Positions 1 through 8,603 of a stretch of DNA of 64,000 bases are shown piece by piece (positions within the stretch are counted from its first letter, which is position 1; every line of letters starts with the position of its first letter). Source of the stretch: Selenomonas sp. oral taxon 892 str. F0426 (GTDB lineage Bacteria; Bacillota; Negativicutes; Selenomonadales; Selenomonadaceae). The translations under genes and the position numbers were made by a program. The notes under the pieces were generated by a model. It saw only the letters and a list, made by a program, of their open reading frames with translations, did not search any database and was not told the origin of the DNA. Location of the stretch: positions 288,559 to 352,558 of the forward strand of contig NZ_KI260523.1 of NCBI RefSeq assembly GCF_000468035.1, given 5' to 3'.

Positions 1-1695
1 TGCGTCTGCGGCGGTATTGCCGTCGTAGGTCTTGCTCTGCGCCGCGACGGTATCAACAGTCAGTGCACGCCGCGAGATCGTGCCCACGCCCTGCGCTGTG
101 GTCGCAGCGAGCGTGTAGTTCCCCGCCTCCGCACCTGCGAGGGCGACACCTGTGTAGTCAATGGTGCTTGCCGCCGCGACATCCTTGCTGTTGTACGCCG
201 CACCCGTGGCAGTCGCCTTCACGCTGTTCTCCTCGCCCGCAACGACATTGTTCAGTACCGCGCCGAACTTCGACGTATCTGCGGAGGTCGTGCCGTCGTA
301 GGTCTTACTCTGCGCCGCGACTGCGCCGAGTGTCAGCGCACGTGGCGTGATCGTGCCTCTGCCCTCTGCGGTCGTGGCGACGGTATAGTTCCCTGCGCCT
401 GTGCCTGTAAGCGCAACACCCGTATAGCTCACGGCATTTGCCCCGGCAACATTCTTATCGTTGTACGCCGCGCCCGCAGCGGTCGCCGCTACGAGGTTTT
501 CCTCGCCCGCGACAACGTTTCCGAGTGTTGCGCGGAACGCTGCTGCGTCTGCGGCGGTCGTGCCGTCGTAGGTCTTTGTCTGCGCCGTGACCGCGCCAAC
601 GGTCAGCGTGCGCTTTGCAATCGTACCTGTACCCTGCGCCGTCGTCGCGGCGAGGCTGTAGTTGCCCGCATCCGCACCCGCGAGACCGACACCCGTGTAG
701 TCAATGCGGTTCGCCGCCGCGACGTTCTTATCGTTGTAGGTCGCACCTGTGGCGGTCGCCGTCACGCTGTCGCCTGTGACCGTGTTGTTCAGTGCCGCAC
801 GGAACTTCGATGCGTCTGCGGCGGTTGTGCCGTCGTAGGTCTTGCTCTGCTGCGCAACTGTGCCAAGGGTCAGCGCACGCTGCGTGATCGTTCCCGCTCC
901 CTGCGCCGTATCGGCGACGGTATAGTTCGCCGCGCCCGCGCCGGTGAGGGCGATGCCTGTATAGTCAATGCGATTTGCCCCCGCGGCGTTCTTGTCGTTG
1001 TACGCCGCGCCCGTGGCGGTCGCCGCTACACTGCTTTCCTCGCCCGCGACGACATTTCCGAGTGTCGCATGGAACTGCGCTGCGTCTGCGGCGGTTGTGC
1101 CGTCGTAGGTCTTGCTCCGCACCGTGACTGTATCAACGGTCAGCGTGCGCCGCGTGATCGTGCCCTTCCCCTCTGCCGTCGCAGCGGCGAGACTGTAGTT
1201 CCCCGCGCCCGTGCCTGTAAGCGCAAGCCCTGTATAGCTCACCTTGTTTGCCGCAGCGACGTTCTTGTCGTTGTACGTCGCGCCCGTGGCGGTTGCCGCT
1301 ACGCTGCCTTCCTCGCCCGCGACAAGATTATCGAGCGCCGCACGGAACTTCGATGCGTCAGCGGAGGTCGTGCCGTCGTAGGTCTTGCTCTGCGCCGCGA
1401 CGGTGCCAACGGTCAGCGCACGCTTCGTGATTGTGCCCGTGCCCTGCGCCGTGGTTGCGGCGAGGCTGTAGTTCCCCGCATCCGCACCTGAGAGGGCGAC
1501 ACCTGTGTAGTCAATGGTGCTTGCCGCCGCGACATCCTTGCTGTTGTACGCCGCACCCGTGGCAGTCGCCTTCACGCTGTTCTCCTCGCCCGCAACGACA
1601 TTATTCAGCACCGCGCCGAACTTCGACGTGTCTGCGTCGGTCGTACCGTCGTAGGTCTTTGTCTGCGCCCCGACTGCGCCGAGGGTCAGCGCACG
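1..1695 (-). repeat. Tandem 270-bp repeats encoding 90-aa YDG units
   Basis: Six complete units and part of a seventh, each about 270 bp (90 codons) and containing TYDGTT, a GEE/GD block, a YTG block and an AGNY block, lie in the adhesin reading frame. Two more diverged YDG copies lie at about 1700-2290. On the plus strand the marker gccgtcgtaggtctt recurs every 270 bp or so. The units near 141-310 and 1494-1660 are nearly identical DNA, although five units apart. Such arrays are prone to copy-number change and assembly collapse. Confidence 0.9.
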
Positions 1696-4242
1696 CCGCA
1701 AGATCGTGCCGATGCCCGTGAGCGAGGTCTTGTCCAGCGTGTAGTTGCCCGCGCCCGCCCCCGTGAGCGTCAGCCCGTTAAACGTGACAGCTTTGTCTGC
1801 GGCGGCATTCTTGTCGCTGTATGTGCCTGTGGAGGAAGCGAGTGCGATGCCCGTGCCCTCGCTGCCGACAAAGCCTGTGAGATTGTAGTGCGTCCCCTTC
1901 GCGAGCGACTGCGTGACGTTTGCATTGCCGTCATAGGTCTTATCAAAGCGTGCGCCGCTCGTGAGTGTGAGATTCAGCTGCTTCGGATAGATTGTCCCCA
2001 CGCCCTGCGCCTTTTTAACGGTATAGTTGCCCGCGCCCGTGCCCGTGAGCGCGAGATTTTGGAACGTCACTTCCTTATCCTCGCCTGCGTTCTTGTCCGC
2101 ATACTTGCCCGTGACATTACGCACCAGTTCGATATTATCTTCGTCCTCGCTGCTGACAAAGCCCGTGAGACGATAGTTCAGCCCATTCGTGAGCGTCCGC
2201 GTGGCGGTATCGCTCCCGTCGTAGAGCTTGTCAAAGCGCGTGCCGCTCTTAAAGTCGAGCGTCAGCTCCTTCGGCTTGACCGTGTACGCGCCGCCGATGA
2301 TGTCATACTGCTCGCTGTAGGCATGATATGTGCCGGCATCCTTCCCTGCCGTCCATGTGATACCGGGGGCAAGCCCCGCAATCGTCGGCGCCGTGCCGTC
2401 GTAGACACTCTCGCGGTTTGCAAGATGCTTCGTCCGGAGGAATGCCGTGAGCAGCGGCATGGTCTTGCCGTCGTAGATGCGCCACGGCATCCTCTTGCCG
2501 CCCTCGGTGGCAACGTCGCTGCCCCATTCCGCGTATGTCGCCGCCTTCTTCATATCGTCCAGACTGTGCTCTTTGACATCGGTCACTGTAAAATTTCCCT
2601 GCGTTTTGCCGACGCCCTTCCGGATCAGAGCGCCGTTCCCATTCTTTACACTGCCCTCCTTCCATACGGCATGGCTGACCGTGTCACCGTTCAAAAGTCC
2701 CACAACGCCGCCGACTTGCGAATCCGTCTGTCCCGCTCTTTGCTCCACGGTTCCCGTCTGCAGGGCGTTCTGAACGCGGCTTCCCCCATCTACCACGCCC
2801 GCAATGCCGCCGAGCATCTCATTTCCTATGACCTTGCCCGCATTCCGGACGTTCTGAACGGTGCTGTAGCTAAACACATATCCCACAATGCCGCCGACAG
2901 CCTTGTTCCCTTCGACTGCGCCCTCATGGTAGACGTTCTCAATGGTACTTCGTTTTAGCGTTCCCACAATGCCGCCGACCACGGTACCGCTTCCATAGAC
3001 CTTACCGCTGAAGGAGACGTTCCGTACGACACACGAATGGTCTGTAGCTCCCACAATGCCGCCGACGTCCTTCTCTCCCGACACGGAGGCGTCCTTCAGG
3101 GAGACATTCTCGATGCACGCGTGATCGATGTATGCGAACATCCCGCGAGAATACCTCCCGAAACTATCGGTCGGTGCCGGTGGCTTAACGGTCAGCCCCG
3201 TGATCGTGTGCCCTGCGCCGTCAAATCGTCCCGTAAAGGCCCCCATGCTATTATCAGAACTGCCAATCGGCTGAAAGCCCCCATCCCAGTCCTGTGTCTC
3301 ACTTGCCGCGATGTCATTCGCGAGCATATATCTGCCGATAATCTTCTTATCCGACCCGGTAACCGCTGCATTCACCCGATTCGCGTCCATGTGCTGCAGC
3401 TCGTAGACGTCATGCACGCGCATATAGTCATAGTCCGTATGCGCCGTGCCGCCGAGGTTCTGGACAACCCACCCGCGCGTGCTTGCAGATTTTGAGGTGT
3501 TCGCATTCGCATAGTCGGAAACATTCTTCGAGACCGTTGCGCCGTTTACGGTAAAGTTCCTCGTCGTTGTATTAGCGACATCGTAGCCGATGTGCGGCGC
3601 ATCCTCGCTGCGGATGGTGACGTTCGCCCCCGTGAGCGCCGTGCCGTTTGCGTCCGTTACAGCATCCGTGTTGAGGACTTTGACGTTCTTGCCCTCGATG
3701 TAGAGTTTGCTCGCCTTTACCGTGCCGAGGTTCAGCACGTCGCCCGTCTGTGCGGTGGCGGAGAGCGGACTCGTGCCGTTTGTCTTGAATGTGCTCGTCG
3801 CTGCTGCAATATCAGCGGGATTTGCCGTCGAGAGGTAGAGTGCGCCCGTATTGACCTGTGAACCCTTCGCGAAGAGGATGCCGTGCGGGTTGACGAGGTA
3901 GACGTTCCTGCCGCCCTCGATCGTGCCGTAGATGTTCGACGCGCCCTCGCCCGTGACGAGGTTCAGATAGTCGCGCGTCTGACTGCCGCCGTCAAAGCGT
4001 ACCTTCTCGCCCGAGTCGATGGAGAAGTCCTCCCATTTGAGGATATTGTGATCGGTCTTGCCCATGATGTTCATGACCGTGCCGCTTGTCGAGATATCCG
4101 CCTCGGTCTTGTTCGTCGCTGCGTTCGCGCCCTCGATGGGGAGAGCATACGCTGTCTGCGCGGCAAAGGGGGCGGCGAGTGCGCCCGCAACGAGGGCACA
4201 GAGGAGTTTGCGGCGCAGCTGCTTCGTCGATGCTGATTTCAT
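1..4242 (-). CDS. Filamentous-haemagglutinin-like giant adhesin, 3' part missing
   Basis: The frame is open from an ATG at 4242 to the left edge (1414 codons, no stop), so the C-terminus is missing. A signal peptide (MKSASTKQLRRKLLCALVAG, then AAPFAAQTAYA) precedes a two-partner-secretion haemagglutination domain at about residues 36-150, seen in NILKWEDFSI, DYLNLVTGEGAS, IYGTIEGG and NVYLVNPHGILFAKGSQVNTG-like blocks. Residues about 370-530 carry GLUG-like motifs (VGGIVG repeats). From about residue 600 onward are MBG/YDG-type repeats (KTYDGTT), becoming regular 90-residue units. Such proteins are exported by an outer-membrane TpsB pore and act as surface adhesins; no TpsB is seen here. It is the third gene of an apparent operon, 36 nt after the autotransporter. 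The adhesin family is clear; ligand and full length are unknown. Confidence 0.9.
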   Translation of the reverse strand, partial: MKSASTKQLRRKLLCALVAGALAAPFAAQTAYALPIEGANAATNKTEADISTSGTVMNIMGKTDHNILKWEDFSIDSGEKVRFDGGSQTRDYLNLVTGEGASNIYGTIEGGRNVYLVNPHGILFAKGSQVNTGALYLSTANPADIAAATSTFKTNGTSPLSATAQTGDVLNLGTVKASKLYIEGKNVKVLNTDAVTDANGTALTGANVTIRSEDAPHIGYDVANTTTRNFTVNGATVSKNVSDYANANTSKSASTRGWVVQNLGGTAHTDYDYMRVHDVYELQHMDANRVNAAVTGSDKKIIGRYMLANDIAASETQDWDGGFQPIGSSDNSMGAFTGRFDGAGHTITGLTVKPPAPTDSFGRYSRGMFAYIDHACIENVSLKDASVSGEKDVGGIVGATDHSCVVRNVSFSGKVYGSGTVVGGIVGTLKRSTIENVYHEGAVEGNKAVGGIVGYVFSYSTVQNVRNAGKVIGNEMLGGIAGVVDGGSRVQNALQTGTVEQRAGQTDSQVGGVVGLLNGDTVSHAVWKEGSVKNGNGALIRKGVGKTQGNFTVTDVKEHSLDDMKKAATYAEWGSDVATEGGKRMPWRIYDGKTMPLLTAFLRTKHLANRESVYDGTAPTIAGLAPGITWTAGKDAGTYHAYSEQYDIIGGAYTVKPKELTLDFKSGTRFDKLYDGSDTATRTLTNGLNYRLTGFVSSEDEDNIELVRNVTGKYADKNAGEDKEVTFQNLALTGTGAGNYTVKKAQGVGTIYPKQLNLTLTSGARFDKTYDGNANVTQSLAKGTHYNLTGFVGSEGTGIALASSTGTYSDKNAAADKAVTFNGLTLTGAGAGNYTLDKTSLTGIGTILRRALTLGAVGAQTKTYDGTTDADTSKFGAVLNNVVAGEENSVKATATGAAYNSKDVAAASTIDYTGVALSGADAGNYSLAATTAQGTGTITKRALTVGTVAAQSKTYDGTTSADASKFRAALDNLVAGEEGSVAATATGATYNDKNVAAANKVSYTGLALTGTGAGNYSLAAATAEGKGTITRRTLTVDTVTVRSKTYDGTTAADAAQFHATLGNVVAGEESSVAATATGAAYNDKNAAGANRIDYTGIALTGAGAANYTVADTAQGAGTITQRALTLGTVAQQSKTYDGTTAADASKFRAALNNTVTGDSVTATATGATYNDKNVAAANRIDYTGVGLAGADAGNYSLAATTAQGTGTIAKRTLTVGAVTAQTKTYDGTTAADAAAFRATLGNVVAGEENLVAATAAGAAYNDKNVAGANAVSYTGVALTGTGAGNYTVATTAEGRGTITPRALTLGAVAAQSKTYDGTTSADTSKFGAVLNNVVAGEENSVKATATGAAYNSKDVAAASTIDYTGVALAGAEAGNYTLAATTAQGVGTISRRALTVDTVAAQSKTYDGNTAADA

Positions 4243-4278
4243 TTTGCTTCTGCCTTTCTTGTTTCAAAAAGTATACGA

Positions 4279-6648
4279 TTAGAGCTCGATGCGCACGCCG
4301 AGATTCGCCTTCCATTTCTCGCTGATGACATCTGCGCCCGCCGTACGACTGAATTCACCGTAAAGATCCGCTCTGCCGACGCGCCGTGTAAAGCCCAGTC
4401 CATACTCAAAATAGCTGTCCCACGCCGTGTAGCTGCGGTCAATGGAGGTCGATCCATACTGCGCCCGCAGGTGGAGATCGCCCTTGAACTCGCGCAGATA
4501 GCCGAGTTTCAGATAGACCGTGCCGTGCTCGTCCTCGCAGCCAATCTGTGTGCCAATGCGCCCGACGAGTGTGGTGACGGCATCGTTTGCGATGTGAGCC
4601 CCCGGCAAAGAACCTGCACGCATCGTGTAGTCTGCCGCGCCGATGCGTCCATAGTTCAGCTCGACCTGTGGTGTCCAGTAGAAATGCGGTGTGATAGCTA
4701 TGCGGTGTCCGTATTCGACGGAGATGTTCCAGCCGTTCACGCCGTAGCCGCCCGTGTATGCCGTACCGTCAAAGACGGCGGTTGCATCGTTCGTCATGCG
4801 TCCGTATTTCACGATCGTGTCGAGGTAGTCGCCGCGTTTGCCCATGTAGCTGCCGTACACACCGAAAAAGTGTGCACGATGGCTGCCGTCGAGGTCGCTG
4901 TTCCGCGCCGTGCCGCTCGATGCTGAGGCTGCAACCCCCATGAAGAGCGTGCCTCCATGGAGCGAAGCAGCACGGTCAATACCGACCTGTACGCCGTTGT
5001 AGCGTCCCGTCGTGGGGTAACTGCCAAATTCGTTCCTGCCGCCGTAACCGCGCACCCATGCACCGGATTCCCCACCCGCACGCAGTCCGCCTATGCGCCG
5101 ATGCAGGTCGTTGTTCTCGCCGCGCCATGCACTGAGCTGGGCGAGTGCCATATCCATAAGAAGGTCGGCGGTGCGCAGCGCGGGACCTGGGGTTGGCGGC
5201 TGCGGCTCTGGCTGCGGCTGCGGCTGTGGCTGCGGCTCTGGCTGTGGCTGCGGCTGCGGCTGTGGTTGCGGCTCTGGCTGCGGTTGCGGCTGTGGCTGTG
5301 GCTGCGGCTGTGGTTGTGGCTGCGGCTGCGGCTGCGGCTGTGGCTCTGGCTGCGGTTGTGGCTGCGGCTGCGGCTGTGGCTGTGGCTGCGGCTGTGGCTG
5401 CGGTTGTGGCTGCGGCTGTGGCTCTGGCTGCGGCTGTGGCTGCGGCTGCGGTTGTGGCTGCGGCTGCGGTTGTGGCTGCGGCTGTGGTTGTGGCGTTGGA
5501 GTAATATCCGAAATCGTAATCTTGGTGACACGCACGATCTTTCTGCCGCTCTCCGTTGCCTCAACAAGTGTCGGCTTTACCTTGAAGTCCTTTTGCAGCA
5601 AACCCGCCGCAACAGCTTTTCGCGTAATATACTCGGATGCCGCTGCTGTGTCGCTCGTATTTTCAGAGTCCAGTACGGGAACGCCGCCCGCCGCTACAGC
5701 CTCAATCACATAGTTCGTCTTGTTCACCGCATCGTTCATCTTCGGATCGAAAGCGACTTGCAGTTTGTACTGATTGCTCGCTCCTGTAACACCGTTCAGC
5801 GTGATCTTATCTGCCTTGTTCTCCGTAAGGTTCGTGGAGATGCGGAAGGTCGCACCATTCAGCGCCGCACGCGTATTGTCAAAGGTCAGCGTTCGCTCTC
5901 CGACAGCGGTTATACGCGCCTCATTCGGTGCAGCAAACGCCATGTCGATCACGCCGCCGTTCGCCGAGAGATGGAGTCCACGCGGCTTGTTGTCCTGATC
6001 CTCTGTCCATGTGCCGTTCTTATAACCAAAATCCTGCGAATAGGGATCGGGATTAAATAGCGTATAGGCATCCCCCTTCGGATACCACGTCGCCCCATCC
6101 GAGAGTTCGAGACGTACGCCGCCGCGATTATGCAACGGAATCGGATTGTTCCCCGCGTCTTTTACCTCCGCAATCCCACCCACAAAGTAGGACTCCTCGC
6201 CCTTCAGATAGAGATTGACATAGCCTCCCGTCATATATGAATGATTATTGTATTCATCCAATCTGTCCACGAGAATATCGCCGCGTAGCTGCACCTTGCT
6301 CGTTCTGTCAGGATTGATCGTCAGAATCCCCGACCAATCCATTGTTCCACCCCCGCGGCTGAGTGCTGTGAGGATGTTGCTCGAGTTTGTAATCTTGATT
6401 GTGCTCCCCTGTAAGATTACTGTAGGGTTTGTATGCTGTGGCGTATCATCGTCATTGACCCCCTCCATGGTGATCGTTCCATCCGCAATATCCACATCAT
6501 CCGTCACCGTTACATCAGCTGTATAAGTTTGGGATGTGGTGATCGGTGCGGCGAGTGCCGTACTTGGCACAAACGCTGTGCCAAGTGTGAGTGCAAGGGC
6601 AATCTGTGCGCTAAGGCGCATCTGCTTCTTTTCTACATTCGATTTCAT
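4279..6648 (-). CDS. Autotransporter with Pro-Gln spacer
   Basis: 789 aa. A signal peptide (about residues 1-33, ending ALA-AP) leads to a passenger of about 350 residues with no recognised enzyme motif. A low-complexity spacer of alternating Pro-Gln with occasional Pro-Glu runs about residues 383-487. The C-terminal part (about 515-789) resembles an autotransporter beta-barrel domain: GAWVRGYGG, NGVQVGIDRA, alternating aromatic/polar strands and a final NLGVRIEL. The last residue is Leu rather than the usual Phe or Trp. The start is fixed by AGGAG ten bases upstream. It follows the GT8 gene by 10 nt and precedes the adhesin by 36 nt, so all three are probably cotranscribed. Likely an outer-membrane-anchored surface protein; the passenger's function is unknown. 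Confidence 0.85.
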   Translation of the reverse strand: MKSNVEKKQMRLSAQIALALTLGTAFVPSTALAAPITTSQTYTADVTVTDDVDIADGTITMEGVNDDDTPQHTNPTVILQGSTIKITNSSNILTALSRGGGTMDWSGILTINPDRTSKVQLRGDILVDRLDEYNNHSYMTGGYVNLYLKGEESYFVGGIAEVKDAGNNPIPLHNRGGVRLELSDGATWYPKGDAYTLFNPDPYSQDFGYKNGTWTEDQDNKPRGLHLSANGGVIDMAFAAPNEARITAVGERTLTFDNTRAALNGATFRISTNLTENKADKITLNGVTGASNQYKLQVAFDPKMNDAVNKTNYVIEAVAAGGVPVLDSENTSDTAAASEYITRKAVAAGLLQKDFKVKPTLVEATESGRKIVRVTKITISDITPTPQPQPQPQPQPQPQPQPQPQPQPEPQPQPQPQPQPQPQPQPQPQPQPQPEPQPQPQPQPQPQPQPQPQPQPQPEPQPQPQPQPQPEPQPQPQPQPEPQPPTPGPALRTADLLMDMALAQLSAWRGENNDLHRRIGGLRAGGESGAWVRGYGGRNEFGSYPTTGRYNGVQVGIDRAASLHGGTLFMGVAASASSGTARNSDLDGSHRAHFFGVYGSYMGKRGDYLDTIVKYGRMTNDATAVFDGTAYTGGYGVNGWNISVEYGHRIAITPHFYWTPQVELNYGRIGAADYTMRAGSLPGAHIANDAVTTLVGRIGTQIGCEDEHGTVYLKLGYLREFKGDLHLRAQYGSTSIDRSYTAWDSYFEYGLGFTRRVGRADLYGEFSRTAGADVISEKWKANLGVRIEL
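5187..5498 (-). repeat. Low-complexity (Pro-Gln)n coding repeat
   Basis: About 310 bp built from CAGCCGCAGCCACAG-type hexamers encode roughly 50 PQ/PE dipeptides between the passenger and barrel of the autotransporter. On the plus strand it reads as tggctgcggctg-type repeats and opens long artificial frames in every phase. The hexamer unit keeps the frame when the copy number changes, so length variation between strains would be tolerated. Confidence 0.9.
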
Positions 6649-6658
6649 TTCAATTCTC

Positions 6659-7612
6659 CTATTCCGATTGGTTCATTTTGCTTGTCTGTTCCAAATAGAA
6701 CTGCATGAGTCGCTCCGCCGCCGCATGAAAGTACTGCGCTGCCGCGCGGTAATCCTCCGCCTGCTCGGCGTGGCAGCCCGCGAGATAGGCAATGCGTGTC
6801 TCCCACGGCTCAGATGGCGTGAGGTCGCTCCACGGCGATCTGCGCGCGACCTGCCAATACGGCTCGCGCACGCGCGGGTCTGCATAGCGAATCCACGGCT
6901 TCCCCTCGTTGAGAAAATGCCAGATTGTATGTCGCGCAGAAAAGTCCACATCCCACGGCGCAAAGGCATCCATCATCTGTACATAGTTCCGCCCGAGCAG
7001 CAGGAAATCCCCGTCCAGTACATGGTTGAGTGCGTCCTGCTCGAGCAGCGGAAATAATGCGCCGTGCTCCTCCCATGCCGTAAGCGTGCGTTCCGTGAGG
7101 TTCTGTGCGCGCCAACGTACGAGGTCGATGAGCATAACGCCCGCATTGAAATATGCGGATCCCTTCCTGCCGATCCGCAACGCCTTCCGCTGCGCCTCTC
7201 CCTCGGGTGCGGCAGCGATGGATGCGCCTGCGAGATCGAGCGACCAGAGTGCTCCCATACTGCCGACGCAGAGTGTATCGGCATCGAGGTAGAGGATGCG
7301 GTCAAGGCTATGCGGAACGAGTTCCGGCATGAGAATCCGCGTGAACACGCTGCGGTTGATCCGCTCGCGCGGGATGCCGCTCGGAAAGGGAATCGCGTCC
7401 AACGCTGCGCGCGCGTCATAGATGTGGACATCCGTCCACGGAAATGCAGCGAGGAAGGCTTCCAAACGTTTGCGGTCGGCGTCCTCAATCCCGTCACAGA
7501 CGAGATGAAATCCGACTTTCTCCCCCTCACTCTGCATGGCAGCGGATGTCATGGCGATGCCCGCGTACTTCACATAACGTGCGTCAACACCGAATGCAAT
7601 CTCGCAGCGCAT
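6659..7612 (-). CDS. Glycosyltransferase family 8 (LgtC/RfaJ-like)
   Basis: 317 aa from the ATG at 7612; a GTG at 7624 is an alternative, but GAGTGGG sits better before the ATG. GT8 features: an N-terminal nucleotide-binding start (CEIAFGVDARYVKYAG), the DXD metal/sugar-nucleotide motif in LDADTLCVGS near residue 100, NAGVMLIDL near 155, and a late HF.GE-like segment (IWHFLNEGKPW). The family transfers hexoses from UDP-sugars, often onto LPS core. It is the first gene of the surface operon, ending 10 nt before the autotransporter, so modification of the downstream surface proteins is a possible role. That role is inference; the fold assignment is firm. Confidence 0.85.
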   Translation of the reverse strand: MRCEIAFGVDARYVKYAGIAMTSAAMQSEGEKVGFHLVCDGIEDADRKRLEAFLAAFPWTDVHIYDARAALDAIPFPSGIPRERINRSVFTRILMPELVPHSLDRILYLDADTLCVGSMGALWSLDLAGASIAAAPEGEAQRKALRIGRKGSAYFNAGVMLIDLVRWRAQNLTERTLTAWEEHGALFPLLEQDALNHVLDGDFLLLGRNYVQMMDAFAPWDVDFSARHTIWHFLNEGKPWIRYADPRVREPYWQVARRSPWSDLTPSEPWETRIAYLAGCHAEQAEDYRAAAQYFHAAAERLMQFYLEQTSKMNQSE

Positions 7613-7642
7613 GATTTTACCCACTCTCTAAAATAAAAGGAC

Positions 7643-7663
7643 AATATACCCATAGAGTATATT
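7643..7663. promoter_or_regulatory. Palindromic operator-like site
   Basis: AATATAC-CCATAGA-GTATATT is a perfect inverted repeat with 7-bp arms and a 7-bp gap. It lies about 30-50 bp upstream of the GT8 start, in the AT-rich space shared with the divergent regulator genes. The dyad symmetry suits a dimeric regulator. The binding protein is unknown; LytTR proteins usually bind direct repeats instead. Confidence 0.35.
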
Positions 7664-7765
7664 TGCTTATACTATCATTATTTTCTCATATATAAAAAGA
7701 ACGTCAATAAAAGTTGTCATAAATGCCGAAAATATGATATGAACGCAAATTATTTCAAATTGTAC

Positions 7766-7794
7766 TTGCGCATTTCAATGCTTTTTCATAGAAT
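7766..7794 (+). promoter_or_regulatory. Candidate promoter of the LytTR/kinase operon
   Basis: TTGCGC (7766-7771), a 17-bp spacer and TAGAAT (7789-7794), about 30 bp before the regulator ATG at 7825, with GGAGGAGG just upstream of the start. The -35 is weak (only TTG matches consensus). TTGTCA at about 7713 is an alternative -35 further upstream. Confidence 0.35.
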
Positions 7795-7824
7795 AATTTA
7801 AGGAAAAGGAGGAGGACGTTTGTT

Positions 7825-8553
7825 ATGAAAATTGCTGTACTGGACGATAACGCAGATGATTTGCACGCGCTCTGTGCGATGATTGATATCGTTTGCGCGG
7901 AGCATATGCCGCGCCCCATGATCCGTGCGTTCACGGACGACAGGAAATTTCTTGCACACATGTCCTCCGCACGCGCCGACATTGTCTTTCTCGACATCTA
8001 TCTGAAGGAGCGCACGGGCATCCGCACGGCACAGATTCTTCGATCGTTCAATACAAACTGTGCAATCATCTTTGTGACAACGAGCCGCGAGCACGCCGTC
8101 GAGGCGTTCGATGTGACGGCGTCGCACTATCTCATCAAGCCCGTGACGGAGGAAGGTGTCCGCGAGGCGCTCGCGCGTACGCCATTTTTCCGGAAGGAAC
8201 GCCCGACGATTGCGCTTACCATCGACTATACGGAGCAACGTGTACCGATTGAACAGATTCGCTATATCGATGCGAGCGGACGCCGCTGCTGCTTCCATCT
8301 GGCAGACGGCACGATACTCGCACCCTATATGACGATTGCACGCGCACGCGAACTCTTGGAACATCTGCCAATGTTTCTGTCCTGCCACCGCAGTCTGCTG
8401 ATCAACATGGACTATATACACCAGCTGACGCCCGAGGGAATCCTCCTCATGGACGGGACTCTCCTCCCCATCGCAACACGCCGTACAAGCGAGGTCAGTC
8501 AGGCATACCGCGCCTATATGCTTCGAAAGATGCGCGCAGGGTTTACCCCTTGA
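7825..8553 (+). CDS. LytTR-family response regulator
   Basis: 242 aa. The receiver domain (about 1-115) has the acidic pair D7/D8, phospho-acceptor D57 in IVFLDIYL, T85/T86 in FVTTS and K105 in LIKPV. The C-terminal LytTR DNA-binding domain (about 135-235) shows IRYIDASGRRCCFH, FLSCHRSLLINMDYI and LPIATRR. AgrA/LytR-like regulators of this type control virulence, adhesion and bacteriocin genes. It is followed after 50 nt by two kinase-like membrane genes and is divergent from the GT8/autotransporter/adhesin operon, which makes that operon a plausible target (inference). Confidence 0.92.
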   Translation: MKIAVLDDNADDLHALCAMIDIVCAEHMPRPMIRAFTDDRKFLAHMSSARADIVFLDIYLKERTGIRTAQILRSFNTNCAIIFVTTSREHAVEAFDVTASHYLIKPVTEEGVREALARTPFFRKERPTIALTIDYTEQRVPIEQIRYIDASGRRCCFHLADGTILAPYMTIARARELLEHLPMFLSCHRSLLINMDYIHQLTPEGILLMDGTLLPIATRRTSEVSQAYRAYMLRKMRAGFTP

Positions 8554-8603
8554 GAGATTCCGTATGACGGAGCCTACGCTCCGCTTTCTATAGGAGAGCA
8601 TTC

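Noticed and set aside
1..1695. Regular 270-bp repeats considered as CRISPR or satellite DNA
   Set aside because: The period is 90 codons, in frame, and the units encode conserved YDG domains; there are no short repeats with unique spacers.
63..3861. Several plus-strand frames of 90-360 residues across the left end
   Set aside because: They mirror the GC-rich repeat-bearing adhesin on the minus strand, whose uninterrupted 1414-codon frame with signal peptide and domains is far stronger.
4957..6060. Long plus-strand reading frames over the autotransporter, with Leu/Arg, Ala/Val or Cys/Gly repeats
   Set aside because: They are the reverse reading of the Pro-Gln repeat; low complexity keeps all frames open. 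No RBS or homology.
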